Below are positions 8,026-17,946 of a stretch of 64,000 nt of DNA, in pieces. The stretch covers positions 1,335,326 through 1,399,325 of the forward strand of contig JAOSKN010000002.1 of NCBI GenBank assembly GCA_027493525.1, given 5' to 3'. The position numbers were made by a program, and so were the translations under genes. Each line of letters opens with the position of its first letter. The first letter of the stretch is position 1. Below the pieces are notes generated by a model, which saw only the letters and a program-made list of their open reading frames with translations, had not been told where the DNA came from and did not search any database. The DNA comes from Planctomycetota bacterium (GTDB lineage Bacteria; Planctomycetota; SZUA-567; H5-PLA8).

Positions 8026-9741
8026 TTACGAAGTCGGAGGGAGGGGCGCCGGATCCTGGGCCGCTACCGGAGTGTCCGGAGTTGAGTCGCCCGCATCTTG
8101 GCCTCGCTCAAGCCGCAAGCACGTCACGCCGAAAGCCATTCCCAACAGCGTGAAAGCCAAGGCAATCAATGACCAGCCCCAGGCGTCTTCCAGGGACGGG
8201 GGTCTTAGTCGCAGTCGCGCCAAGTTGCCTAGAGCCACGTAAGCGAAGAGCAGAACTAGGTATTGGCGCCCGCGCAACCACCATGCGGCTACCATGACCG
8301 CCGCACCAAGGTAGAAACAAAGCCAATCGGACGGGGCATCGCCACGGCAGGCTTCCACGCCCAGCGCGAAGACGGCCCAGGCCCAGCACCAATTCCAGCG
8401 CCGGTGCGCGCCCTGGAGCGCCAGGTCGAGCGCGAAGCCCAGCAGCGGCAACCAGCGCAGGCCTTCGAAGTGTGCACCGCCCGTCGCGGGCCCCGCCGCC
8501 AAGGCTCGCGACATGAGCGCCAGCCATAAACCGCCTGCCGCCAAGCCCCGCCGAAACGTGCAGGAACGTGCCAGGTACGCCAGGATAACGCACGCGACCA
8601 GTGCGACCTTTTCGAAATCGGGGCGCTCAAGGAAAGCCAGGATGCTGCGGCCGTCGTGCCCGAAGCAGGCCAGGGCCAACAACGCGCAGCCGGCGTCGTG
8701 GAGCGCCAGGGTCCGCGGCCTGCGCCCAAACCAGAAGAAGAGGGCCGCCGCGATCACTGCGTTCAGGCGCAACGAGGAAAGGGTCAGGCGCGCGAGGGGC
8801 GATTCGGCGGCGGCATGCAGCCACAACCCGACGGGCCACGCTTCCACCTCACCGGCTATCAGCGGCAGCACGAGGCCCAGCACGATGAGGCTGCACCTCA
8901 TATACCGCATCCCCGCGCGGTTTACGCCGGGATAGAGCGCAGGCAAGACGAACGACAAAGTCAGTCCAAGGGGAAACAGATGCGCGGCACGCATGGGGAA
9001 CTCGTAGACCCAGACTTGCCCCAACACCTGCAGCCCGGCGGCCGAGAGGATACCCAGCGCCAGTCCGCGCCGGAAACGCGACGTGAGCCACCGTGGCCCT
9101 TTCCGCGGCGACCTCCGGCGCAAGGCTTCCCAACCAAGCGGCGTCAGGCCCAGGAGCGCCCAGGTCAGATGCGCCCCGGCCGAAGCCAGTTCGCCCGAAG
9201 CGGCTAGCGGCGCGAAGAGTCCCTGAAACGTGTAGACGAAGCTGAGCGTAATCAACAGGTACGGCTTGAGGTTCGCGAACAACGGCACGCGCGACCAAGC
9301 CTCCAGCGCGTACACCTTCGCGCATGCCGCGGCAAGGCACGCAAATGCCACGAACAGTCCCCAGAACGGCGAGACCGGCTGGCACGCGTTGAACGTAAAT
9401 GTGATGTCGAGCAGAAAGAGGGTCTCGATGACCAGCAGCCAGGCGCTTTCTGCGCTGGTCCGGTCGCGGCGCACGATGAATGCGGCCACCGCCACGAGCA
9501 GCAGCTCGTACACCTGCAGGATGGCCACCAGCACCAGCAGTTGGCCGAGCGCTCGCGGGCGCAGCAGGATCGGCAGGCTGATCAGGTAACAGCCCAGCAG
9601 CATGAACGCGGCGCTGAGAATGTAGAAGACGTTGTGTTTCAGCAGAAAGCGCAGCAGGGCCGAGCGGGCACTGGTCCAAGCCGCGTCAATCGAAGTAAGC
9701 TCGAAGGGCAAGGCGCCGGACGGAGCGGGGTCGTCAGCCAT
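8026..9741 (-). CDS. polytopic membrane protein of unknown function
   Basis: A 571-residue protein with a short soluble N terminus (about 35 residues) and then hydrophobic helices to near residue 545, probably 14 or more, separated by short Arg-rich loops; the C terminus is Pro/Ala/Asp-rich and soluble. I recognise no transporter signature, glycosyltransferase motif or enzyme residues. The sole neighbour on the same strand is the epimerase gene 223 bases upstream, which is too weak a link to infer a role in polysaccharide export. The ATG at 9741 gives a natural N terminus. Reported as unknown. Confidence 0.8.
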   Translation of the reverse strand: MADDPAPSGALPFELTSIDAAWTSARSALLRFLLKHNVFYILSAAFMLLGCYLISLPILLRPRALGQLLVLVAILQVYELLLVAVAAFIVRRDRTSAESAWLLVIETLFLLDITFTFNACQPVSPFWGLFVAFACLAAACAKVYALEAWSRVPLFANLKPYLLITLSFVYTFQGLFAPLAASGELASAGAHLTWALLGLTPLGWEALRRRSPRKGPRWLTSRFRRGLALGILSAAGLQVLGQVWVYEFPMRAAHLFPLGLTLSFVLPALYPGVNRAGMRYMRCSLIVLGLVLPLIAGEVEAWPVGLWLHAAAESPLARLTLSSLRLNAVIAAALFFWFGRRPRTLALHDAGCALLALACFGHDGRSILAFLERPDFEKVALVACVILAYLARSCTFRRGLAAGGLWLALMSRALAAGPATGGAHFEGLRWLPLLGFALDLALQGAHRRWNWCWAWAVFALGVEACRGDAPSDWLCFYLGAAVMVAAWWLRGRQYLVLLFAYVALGNLARLRLRPPSLEDAWGWSLIALAFTLLGMAFGVTCLRLERGQDAGDSTPDTPVAAQDPAPLPPTS

Positions 9742-9964
9742 TTTTACCTCACTCTTTCACCCGCATTCGTTCCGTGGCGCCGGATGCGGCCGGCCGGGGT
9801 GACGCATTGCGGCCGTATGCCGCGAAACGTCAGCCCGGGATTGTCACCCGTTTCGAAGCCTCGCCGGCGCGGAACAACGGTTCTTGACGCCGGCATTACA
9901 AGCGGCTCCGCCCTTCGGAGGTAAGCAAATGAACTGCCAGATTTTTTCCGGAATGGGCTGCGCT

Positions 9965-10954
9965 TCAGCTCTCCGCGCGGCGGCGCATCTCGGCCGCGAC
10001 CTGGCGGATAATGTCGTCGAGCTTGTGGCGGGGCTTCCAACCGATCAGCTTCCTGACGCGCGTCAGGTCCGGGACGCGCCGCTGCATATCGTCGAAACCC
10101 TCCCCGTAGGCCTGTTCGTAAGGCACGAACTCGAGCTTGGACTTCGAGCGCGTGAGCTTGATCACGCGGCGCGCGAGCGCCTCGATGCTCACTTCTTCCT
10201 GCGTGCCGACGTTGACCACCTGCCCGGCGGCGGCCGGCTGCTGCGGCAGCAAGTAAAGCGCGTCCACGGCGTCGCGGACCGAGCAGAAGCAGCGCCGCTG
10301 CGAGCCGTCGCCGTAGACGGTGAGCGGCCTGTTCCGCAAGGCCTGGCCGACGAAGCGCGGGAGCACCATCCCGTAGCGCCCGGTCTGGCGCGGTCCGACA
10401 GTATTGAAGAGGCGCACGAGGAAGACCGGCAGGCGCGTCTCGTGGTGGTGCGCCAGCGCGAGGAACTCGTCGAGCGCCTTGGCGCAGGCATAGGCCCAGC
10501 GGCGTTTTTCGGTGGGGCCCATCACCACGTCGCCGTCTTCGCGGAAGGGCGCCTCGGCGGACTTCCCATAAACTTCGCTGGTGCTGGTCAGCAGCACCGG
10601 GCGGCGGAAACGCGCGCAGACTTTCAAAACCACGTCGGTGGCGTGAAAGATGGTCTGGATCGTCTTGACCGGCTGGTCGATGACGAGTTTCACGCCCACC
10701 GCACTGGCCAGGTGGTAGACGAGATCGTGCTCGGGCACGAGCTGTTCGAGGAGTTCGCGCTCGCCGGCCGATGCGACCAGCGCGCGGAGCCGCGCGCGCC
10801 CGGCAAGGTGCTGGATGTTGGCCCAGCTTCCAGTGGAGAGGTCGTCCACGACGGTGACGCGCGCGCCGGCCTTGAGCCAGCGTTCGGCCAGGTGCGAGCC
10901 GATGAAGCCCGCGCCGCCCGTAATCAGCACCGCTTTCCCGCGCGTGGCCGGCAT
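9965..10954 (-). CDS. NAD-dependent nucleotide-sugar epimerase/dehydratase (extended SDR)
   Basis: A 329-residue extended short-chain dehydrogenase. The Rossmann motif TGGAGFIGSHLAE is at residues 10-22, the catalytic Ser/Thr region is LLTSTSEVYG, and the YxxxK motif appears as YACAKAL. VVDDLSTGSW after the second strand predicts NAD use. The sequence resembles UDP-glucuronate decarboxylase and UDP-glucose 4-epimerase; LVRLFNTVGPRQTGRYGMVLP and the DxxR-like VYGDGSQRRCF segment are typical of the group, but the exact substrate cannot be fixed. ATG 10954 follows a GAGAGGAAA ribosome site. The product would supply sugars for cell-surface polysaccharide. Confidence 0.85.
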   Translation of the reverse strand: MPATRGKAVLITGGAGFIGSHLAERWLKAGARVTVVDDLSTGSWANIQHLAGRARLRALVASAGERELLEQLVPEHDLVYHLASAVGVKLVIDQPVKTIQTIFHATDVVLKVCARFRRPVLLTSTSEVYGKSAEAPFREDGDVVMGPTEKRRWAYACAKALDEFLALAHHHETRLPVFLVRLFNTVGPRQTGRYGMVLPRFVGQALRNRPLTVYGDGSQRRCFCSVRDAVDALYLLPQQPAAAGQVVNVGTQEEVSIEALARRVIKLTRSKSKLEFVPYEQAYGEGFDDMQRRVPDLTRVRKLIGWKPRHKLDDIIRQVAAEMRRRAES

Positions 10955-10983
10955 GCGTTTCCTCTCTCCGGGGGCCGCCCTTC

Positions 10984-11433
10984 TTACGCGCCAGGCCCGG
11001 GCGCGGTTCGCCGCGGGCGCCGCCGCAGCGCTCGCGCGGCCAGGCCCAGGCCCGCGCCCAGCAGGTCGAATCCGGCGTCGGCCCAAGCGGGGTGCCGTGC
11101 CGGGTTGAGCTGCTGCAGCAACTCCGTGCCGCCGGCTGTCAGGACGACCATTCCCGCCAGGATCCAGCGCGCTCTGGCGCTCAGTTCGCCGTGCGGCGGA
11201 CGCCCCAGCGCGTTGGCCAGCAAATACGTCCACGCCGCGAAGACCAGGACGTGCAATACCTTCGTAAAGGTGCCCAAGGGCAGTCCCAGCGCGCGCGTCT
11301 TGTACGTGATCTCGTTGAGCAGATGCTTGTCCGGGTCGTGGAAGTCCAGCGCGTAGACCAGGAGCGCGCTGAAGACGCCCCACGCGCCCCAGCGCCAGCC
11401 CGCGCTCCACCTCTCGCCCGCTTCCGGACCCAT
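10984..11433 (-). CDS. VanZ-like membrane protein
   Basis: A protein of about 149 residues with four hydrophobic helices. The third and fourth helices carry the VanZ-family pattern: TELLQQLNPARHPAWADAGF then DLLGAGLGL, that is a Glu-Gln before an R-x-x-x-x-x-D motif followed by a glycine-rich helix. VanZ of the glycopeptide-resistance cluster gives low-level teicoplanin resistance, but most chromosomal relatives have unknown roles. ATG 11433 is chosen because it begins just before the first helix; an ATG at 11604 would add an unlikely tail overlapping the divergent gene. It lies 29 bases upstream of the epimerase gene, so the two are probably cotranscribed. Confidence 0.75.
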   Translation of the reverse strand: MGPEAGERWSAGWRWGAWGVFSALLVYALDFHDPDKHLLNEITYKTRALGLPLGTFTKVLHVLVFAAWTYLLANALGRPPHGELSARARWILAGMVVLTAGGTELLQQLNPARHPAWADAGFDLLGAGLGLAARALRRRPRRTAPGPGA

Positions 11434-11587
11434 CCGGGGGCCGTCCCTCCGCGCAGCCGCTTCGTCCGCCGCGAGGATACTGTAGTCGCGGCCGCACGCG
11501 GCCCCAAGGCCATTTCCGCCCCAGGCATGGCACGCGCCGCCGCCTCCCGGTATCGTGGTCGGGCCACGAGCGCACGGACCCTGTGAC

Positions 11588-12358
11588 ATGCTCTTCGAAC
11601 CCAAGGCGACTTCCTACGACCTGCGCTGGCGGATGCTGGGCATTCCGGTGCGCGTGAACCCCTGGTTCTGGCTGATCGGCGTGTTCCTGGGGTACTACAA
11701 AGGCATTTCGCTCACCGAACTCGCCGTGTGGATCGCGTGCGTCTTCGCCTCGATCCTGCTCCACGAATTCGGGCACGCGCTGACGGCCCGTCGCTTCGGG
11801 GCGCGGGGGGTGCGCGTGGTGTTGTACCAGATGGGCGGTCTCGCCATTCACGAAGGCGGACCGACGCGGAAGCAGCGGATCGTCGAGTTGTGCATGGGCC
11901 CCGGCGCGGGTTTCATCCTCTGGGCGTTCCTTTTCGCCCCTGAGCAACTGGGTTGGGTGAGGTACGACCAGCTCCCCAGGCTGGCGGGCTTGGCCGCGCG
12001 GGACCTCCTGCACATCAACCTGATGTGGGGGTTGTTGAACCTGATCCCGGTCTATCCGCTCGACGGCGGGCAGATCCTGCGCGAGGCGCTGCTGCTGCGG
12101 GGGCGGCCCGGCGCCAACATGCGCGCGATGCGCCTCTCCATGCTCTTCGGGATACTGGCCGCGCTGGGTTTCCTGGGGTATGGACTGGTTCAGAAATGGG
12201 ACCTTCGAGACATCCTGCTCCCCGTCGTGCTCTTCGGCGCCTTCGCCTACTACAGTTACCAGCTCAGCAAGCCCGAGTACCAGGAAGCCTTCGAGACGGA
12301 ACGGCCGCGGGATCCGTGGGAGCGCGATCCCGACTGGTGGAAGCAGGGCGGGCGTTGA
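11588..12358 (+). CDS. site-2 protease-like M50 family metallopeptidase
   Basis: A 256-residue membrane protein with about six hydrophobic segments. The zinc-binding motif HEFGH (residues about 59-63, in a membrane helix) and the second metal ligand region NLIPVYPLDGGQIL, which holds the conserved Asp-Gly, identify a site-2-protease-type M50 peptidase of the short, PDZ-less class. These enzymes cleave within transmembrane segments and often release membrane-bound regulators. No substrate is adjacent, but the window contains several membrane-tethered sigma-factor proteins, which makes it a candidate for their processing (speculative). ATG 11588 is chosen over an upstream start at 11555 because the first conserved sequence follows it. 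Confidence 0.85.
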   Translation: MLFEPKATSYDLRWRMLGIPVRVNPWFWLIGVFLGYYKGISLTELAVWIACVFASILLHEFGHALTARRFGARGVRVVLYQMGGLAIHEGGPTRKQRIVELCMGPGAGFILWAFLFAPEQLGWVRYDQLPRLAGLAARDLLHINLMWGLLNLIPVYPLDGGQILREALLLRGRPGANMRAMRLSMLFGILAALGFLGYGLVQKWDLRDILLPVVLFGAFAYYSYQLSKPEYQEAFETERPRDPWERDPDWWKQGGR

Positions 12359-12361
12359 GTT

Positions 12362-13102
12362 TTATTCCAGCCGCACGCGCACGGGCAGATGGTCGCTGAA
12401 GTAATGCCCGGGCGCGCCGTCCCGCGCCAGCCGCTCGCGCGGCAGCACCTCGCAACTCTTCAGCCGTTGCGCACGTTCGGTGTCCAGCCAGACGTAGTCG
12501 ATGCGTTTTCCAGCGTCGAAAGTTCCCGTGCCCATGGCGCCGATCCCGGCCAGGAGCGCGGCGTCGCGATAGCCTTCGGCTTCCATGAGTGCGTGCGCCG
12601 GGCCGTCGGGGCGCTCGTTGAAGTCGCCGCAGACGATGCTGGGGCGCGGCCCGCTGGCGAGCATGCCGCGCAGCTCGGCCAGGCGCGCGGCGGCGGCGGC
12701 ACCGGCGCCGCTCTGCCGCCCCGAAGGCAGGTGCACGTTGGCCACGACCAGGCCGTCCCACGCCCCGCCGGCGAGTTCGGCCTTCATCCAAAAGCGTTCG
12801 GCGGTATAGGGGCTGGCGGCGACCTGGGTGACGAAATGCCCTTCGTGGAAGAGGATCGCGCCGCCGTAGGGCCGGTAGGCGTAGCCGGCGCAGTAGAAGC
12901 CGTCGCGATCGACGGCCCGCGCGTACCGCGAGAAGCATTGCTCGGACTGGACCTCCTGGAGGCAGATCAGGTCCGCGCCGGCTTCGCGGTGGACGGCGGC
13001 GAGCGCTTCGAGCGCCTCGAGATCGGGCCCGCAGGGATCGGCGCCCTTGAAGCCCGTGCCCTGAAACCAGAAGACGTTGTGGGTAAGCAGCGTCAGCGCC
13101 AT
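12362..13102 (-). CDS. endonuclease/exonuclease/phosphatase family protein
   Basis: A 246-residue EEP-fold protein. The family's metal and phosphate residues appear in order: HNVFWF near the N terminus, CLQEVQSE (metal-binding Glu), VANVHLPSG (catalytic His), CGDFNERPDG, IDYVWLD and SDHLPV at the C terminus. It has no signal peptide or extra domain, so it is most likely a cytoplasmic metal-dependent phosphodiesterase; nucleic acid, phospholipid and inositol-phosphate substrates are all possible in this family. It is convergent with the M50 peptidase gene, three bases apart, and is one of two EEP genes in the window. Confidence 0.85.
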   Translation of the reverse strand: MALTLLTHNVFWFQGTGFKGADPCGPDLEALEALAAVHREAGADLICLQEVQSEQCFSRYARAVDRDGFYCAGYAYRPYGGAILFHEGHFVTQVAASPYTAERFWMKAELAGGAWDGLVVANVHLPSGRQSGAGAAAAARLAELRGMLASGPRPSIVCGDFNERPDGPAHALMEAEGYRDAALLAGIGAMGTGTFDAGKRIDYVWLDTERAQRLKSCEVLPRERLARDGAPGHYFSDHLPVRVRLE

Positions 13103-13130
13103 GAAGCAGCAGGATACACGAGCGCCGCGA

Positions 13131-14534
13131 TTATTTCTGCTCGAGCTGCTTCTCCGGCTGCGTCTTGTTCTGCGGCGGCTGAGCCGGCTGCGGCGCCGGC
13201 CGCCGCGGCGGGCGGCGCATCTGGGGACGGGGTTGCCGGGGGTTGTCCTCGGCGGACGTGAGCGTCACGTCGAGGTCCAGCTCCTGGACCTTCTCGCCCT
13301 CGCCACGCTTGACCTTCACCTTGATCTCGTCGCCGGCCAGCAGGAAGCGCCCCTGCGTGGAATCCTGCATCTTCTGGCCAAAGGCCATCAGGCTGAAGAG
13401 GTTGGGCAGGTCTTCGCCGTTGACGCTGAGGATCGTGTCGCCAGGTAGGATTCCACCCTTGGCCGCCGCAAGGTTCGGGTAGACCTTGTCGACCACGATG
13501 GGCGTGTTCAGCGGCGCCTGCTTGGGCTGGAAGGCCAGCGAGCCGGGCACGAGGGGCTCGAGCGGCGCGTCCAGTTCCATCGACTTTCCCTCGCGTTCGA
13601 GCTTGAGCTTGAGGTTCGCGCCGGCCGGGTAGGTGCCCACCACGCCGAGGAAGCGGTTATAGTTGAGGAGTTTCTGGTCTTCGACGTGGGTGATGCGGTC
13701 GCCGGCCTTGAACCCGAGCTTTTCGGCGGCGCTGTCTGCGAGGACTTCTTTGATCTCCGCGCCGTTCTGGATGCCGTCGGCCTCGTCGTGGTCGCCAACC
13801 AGCCCGCGCAGCACGCCGTGGTGGACCTTGCCGCCCTTGGCCTCTTTGAGGAACGGGATGAAGCGCCGGATCTGGTTGGTGGGAATGGCCAGGCCGATCC
13901 CGGTGTTGGAGCGCGCGCCGAAGCGGGTGTTGATGCGCCCGTTGATGCCGACGAGTTTGCCGTCGAGCGTGAGCAGCGGGCCGCCGGAATTGCCCGGGTT
14001 GATCGGCGCGTCGGTCTGGATCGCGTCGCTGTAGCCTTCCATGAAGCGGTGCACGGCCGAGACGATGCCCATGGTCACGGTGGGCTGCCCGTCCATCTCG
14101 GCGGTGCCGAACGGATTGCCCACGGCGATGACCTGCTGGCCCACGCGGAGCTTGTCGCTGTCGGCCATTTCGACGTACTCGAGGCCCTGGGCGTTGCGGA
14201 GTTTCAGCAGCGCGATGTCGCCGCGCGTGTCGGTGCCGAGCAGGTCGGCCTTGAACCACTTCTTCTCCACGCGCACGGTCCAGACCTTCCCGCCCTGCGC
14301 GATGACGTGGTCGTTGGTCAGCATGAGGCCGTCGGGGCTGATCAGGACGCCGCTACCCCCGCCGATGAAGACGTAGGCCGGGACGACGCGGGCGAAGCAG
14401 TCCACGACGGCCTTCTCGAATTCCTTGGCCTTCTCCACCGCGGCCAGGTCCGGTGCGGCGGCGCGGGCAGGGCAGGCCGCGCCCAGAGCCAGCAGGACCG
14501 CGAAGGCTGATAGAAAGGGGGCTCGTCGTTTCAT
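13131..14534 (-). CDS. HtrA/DegP-like serine protease with PDZ repeats
   Basis: A 467-residue exported protein. A signal peptide (residues 1-26, ending at ARA/AAP) leads into a trypsin-like domain with an intact triad: His76 in LTNDHVI, Asp106 in GDIALLKL and Ser183 in NPGNSGGPLL. Two PDZ domains follow at about 235-325 and 330-430, the second containing KGGILPGDTILSVNGED, and a Pro/Gln-rich tail of about 35 residues ends the protein. It would act in the periplasm as a quality-control protease or chaperone. ATG 14534 begins the signal peptide; the upstream gene's stop is 32 bases away, so it is likely cotranscribed with the inactive paralogue. Confidence 0.92.
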   Translation of the reverse strand: MKRRAPFLSAFAVLLALGAACPARAAAPDLAAVEKAKEFEKAVVDCFARVVPAYVFIGGGSGVLISPDGLMLTNDHVIAQGGKVWTVRVEKKWFKADLLGTDTRGDIALLKLRNAQGLEYVEMADSDKLRVGQQVIAVGNPFGTAEMDGQPTVTMGIVSAVHRFMEGYSDAIQTDAPINPGNSGGPLLTLDGKLVGINGRINTRFGARSNTGIGLAIPTNQIRRFIPFLKEAKGGKVHHGVLRGLVGDHDEADGIQNGAEIKEVLADSAAEKLGFKAGDRITHVEDQKLLNYNRFLGVVGTYPAGANLKLKLEREGKSMELDAPLEPLVPGSLAFQPKQAPLNTPIVVDKVYPNLAAAKGGILPGDTILSVNGEDLPNLFSLMAFGQKMQDSTQGRFLLAGDEIKVKVKRGEGEKVQELDLDVTLTSAEDNPRQPRPQMRRPPRRPAPQPAQPPQNKTQPEKQLEQK

Positions 14535-14566
14535 CGCAGGGCTCCGTACCGAGGATCTCAGGCCAG

Positions 14567-16349
14567 CTAATCCTTCTCGCCGATGGTCAGTTCCAGTTCC
14601 TCGATCTCGTCGTCGCGCTTGACCTTGACCTTCACCTTTTGCCCAATTTCGCAGGCGCGGATCGCGGAGACCAGCTCCATCCCGTTGGCGACCTTCTTGC
14701 CGTTGAACTCGACGACGGTGTCGTTGTCCTGCATCCCGGAGGCCTTGGCGGCGCCGTTCTCCTGGACGCGGGCGACCTTGGCGCCGTCGTCGGAGTCCCC
14801 GCCGGCGAGCTGGATCCCGATGAAGGGCTGCTTGGGCCGTTCGAGTTTCTTGCCGGCCTTGAGGTCGGGGAGCAGTTCGTTGATCTTCTCGGCCAGGAGC
14901 ATGAAGCCGACGCCGCAGTTCTGCCTCCAGGCGGTCTTGGGATTGAGGCGGGCGGCCATGCCCACCACGGCGCCGTCCAGGTCGAGGACCGGGCCGCCGA
15001 GGTTGCCGTAGTTCATCAGCGCGCTGATCTGGTGGCAGGTTTGCTGCATCCGCCCAACGGCGCTGACGGTGCCGGCGTTGACGGTGAGGGCGCCAGGGGC
15101 CTCGCTGCGGCCGAGGATCGCCACGGCGCGGCCCTGCTCGAGCTTCGCGGCCTGCCCCAGGTTCGCGGCGGGAAACTTCTCGTTGGGCTCCCCGAGCAAT
15201 TGCAGCGCCGCCACGTCGTAGTAGCCGTCCTGTCCCAGGAGTTTGGCTTCGACGCGCCGCCCGCCGGCGAGGTACACGTAGAGCTTTTGGATCTTCTTCC
15301 CGTCGGCGAAAGGCGTGGCGGAGGTGACCACGACGCCCGAGGACTCCACCACGAAGCCGCTGTGCGCGCCGCTGGCGGGGGAGGCCGGCCTCGGCCTGCG
15401 CCCGCTGGCGAGGCAGGGCGGGGAGTTCCTTCAGCGCTTCCTTCGAGCGATCCGGCGGGGGCTCGGCTTTGTCGCCTTCGCGGACGATCCAGACGGCCAC
15501 GGTCGCGGAGTCCAGGGGCTGGGCCAGGACGCCGAAGGCCTTCGACATCGCCCAGGCGCGCTCGGCCTCGCCGCGCAGCACGGGGCGTTCGGCCAGTTGC
15601 TGCTTCTGGAGTTCGGGCATCGCGTCGACGAGGACGTGCGCGGGAATCGCCAGGCCAAGCCAGCGCGTGTGACTGAACGCCAGGCTCATGATGCCCAGCA
15701 AGTTCCCTTCGGCATCGGTGAGCGGCCCGCCGTCGCTGCCGGGGTTCACCGCCGCGTCGGTCTCGATCACGTCGCCCACGTAGCGGCTTTGGTCGTCGAC
15801 GCTGGCGACCTTGTAGAGCCCGCTGATCGTGCCGGTGCTAAGGCTGACCTGGCCGTCGCGCTGGATCGTGAAGTGGGGGTTGCCCCAGGTGTAAACCGGG
15901 TCGCCGACCTTGTAGGTATCCGACTTGGCCAGTTTCATGCACGGCAGGTCCTTGGCGTCGGTCTTGAGCAGGACGCCTTCGGCCTCCTTGACGAACTTCA
16001 AGAGCTGCGCGGGGCGGACCTTCCCGTCGGTGAAGAAAACCTTGATCTCGCGGGCGTCGGCGGGGATCACCGTCGCGTCGGTGAGGATCATGCCGTCGGG
16101 CGTGATCACGGCCCCGGTGCCGTAGTAATCCCCGTCCTGCTCCCGCCCCTGCATCACGATCTTCGCTTTGCAGGAAAGTCCCACCACGGCCGGGCTGTAT
16201 TTCTTGTAGATCCGGGTGTGCAGGTCCTCGCCGCTGCGCAATGCGGCGGGAACTTCCTGGGTGATGGCCGTGGCTTGCGCGGCTTCGCCCGCGAAACCGC
16301 AGAGGGCGGCGAGCAGCGCGGCGGCGAGCGTGGCGTGGAATCTCAACAT
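14567..16349 (-). CDS. tandem trypsin-fold protein without catalytic residues, plus PDZ; frame shift inside
   Basis: Two overlapping frames make one protein of about 593 residues if a one-base shift is corrected in the run of five G at 15377-15381 (four restores the frame). A signal peptide (1-24) is followed by a first HtrA-like domain in which the His position reads TDATV (Thr93), the Asp position is Glu124 and the nucleophile site reads PGSDGGP (Asp206). A second such domain has TSATP for the His motif and YGNLGGP (Leu) for the Ser motif, though its Asp (YYDVAAL) remains. A PDZ domain ends the protein. It is therefore probably a non-proteolytic binding protein encoded directly before an active HtrA. 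Confidence 0.8.
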
Positions 16350-16766
16350 GCGTTGTCGTCCCCCCGGGCGTCCGGCCAGGATAACTCAATTGCCACCGTA
16401 TGCCTGAGCAACCGGACGGCGCGGCCCGGTTCTTACCCCTATGGGGTGGAGTCCCGAGCGCTCCGGCATGCTGCAAGGGAGCGCCGGACGCGGCCGAAAA
16501 ATCGAAAAAACCGGCCGCTAACGAACCTAAGCGGAGGCCGCTTTCCGGACCTTCAAGTCAGGGGCGCCGCGCGCAAGGCTCCTAACGATACGTGTGCTCA
16601 CGATGTGATAATGCCGTCGGGACCGGCGCGCTTTCCACCTTGGAACTCAAGGGCCTGCTTGACGATGCGTGTCCCAGGGGGATAGCATGCCCTTGCTGGG
16701 GCCTCGGCCCAGGCTGGCCGGGTCCGCCGCCATACGCAGCCGGTTGCAAACAGGAAAGGGTGTCCC
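16350..16766. other. intergenic region upstream of hppD
   Basis: These 417 bases between the divergent protease-like gene and hppD contain no convincing gene. They hold a 7-base stem with an A-rich loop (GCGGCCG 16490-16496 and CGGCCGC 16512-16518) and a candidate promoter close to hppD, listed separately. Divergent promoters for both flanking genes are expected here. Confidence 0.4.
16659..16688 (+). promoter_or_regulatory. candidate sigma-70-type promoter for hppD operon
   Basis: TTGACG at 16659-16664 and TAGCAT at 16683-16688 with an 18-base spacer, about 80 bases before the hppD start. The -35 matches consensus at five of six positions, the -10 at four. Confidence 0.35.
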
Positions 16767-17885
<1,119 letters not shown>

Positions 17886-17946
17886 CCTTAATGGCGAAGC
17901 TTGTCATAGCCGCCAGAATCTGAAGTCGATGCGAAGGACGTGATTC

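Noticed and set aside
9884..11356. A + strand frame with GGAGGTAAGCAA-ATG near 9928
   Set aside because: The ribosome-like sequence is attractive, but the frame then runs antisense through the epimerase with no domain.
10955..12013. An N-terminal extension of the epimerase frame up to 12013
   Set aside because: It overlaps the VanZ-like and M50 genes, lacks protein-like features, and a good start with a ribosome site exists at 10954.
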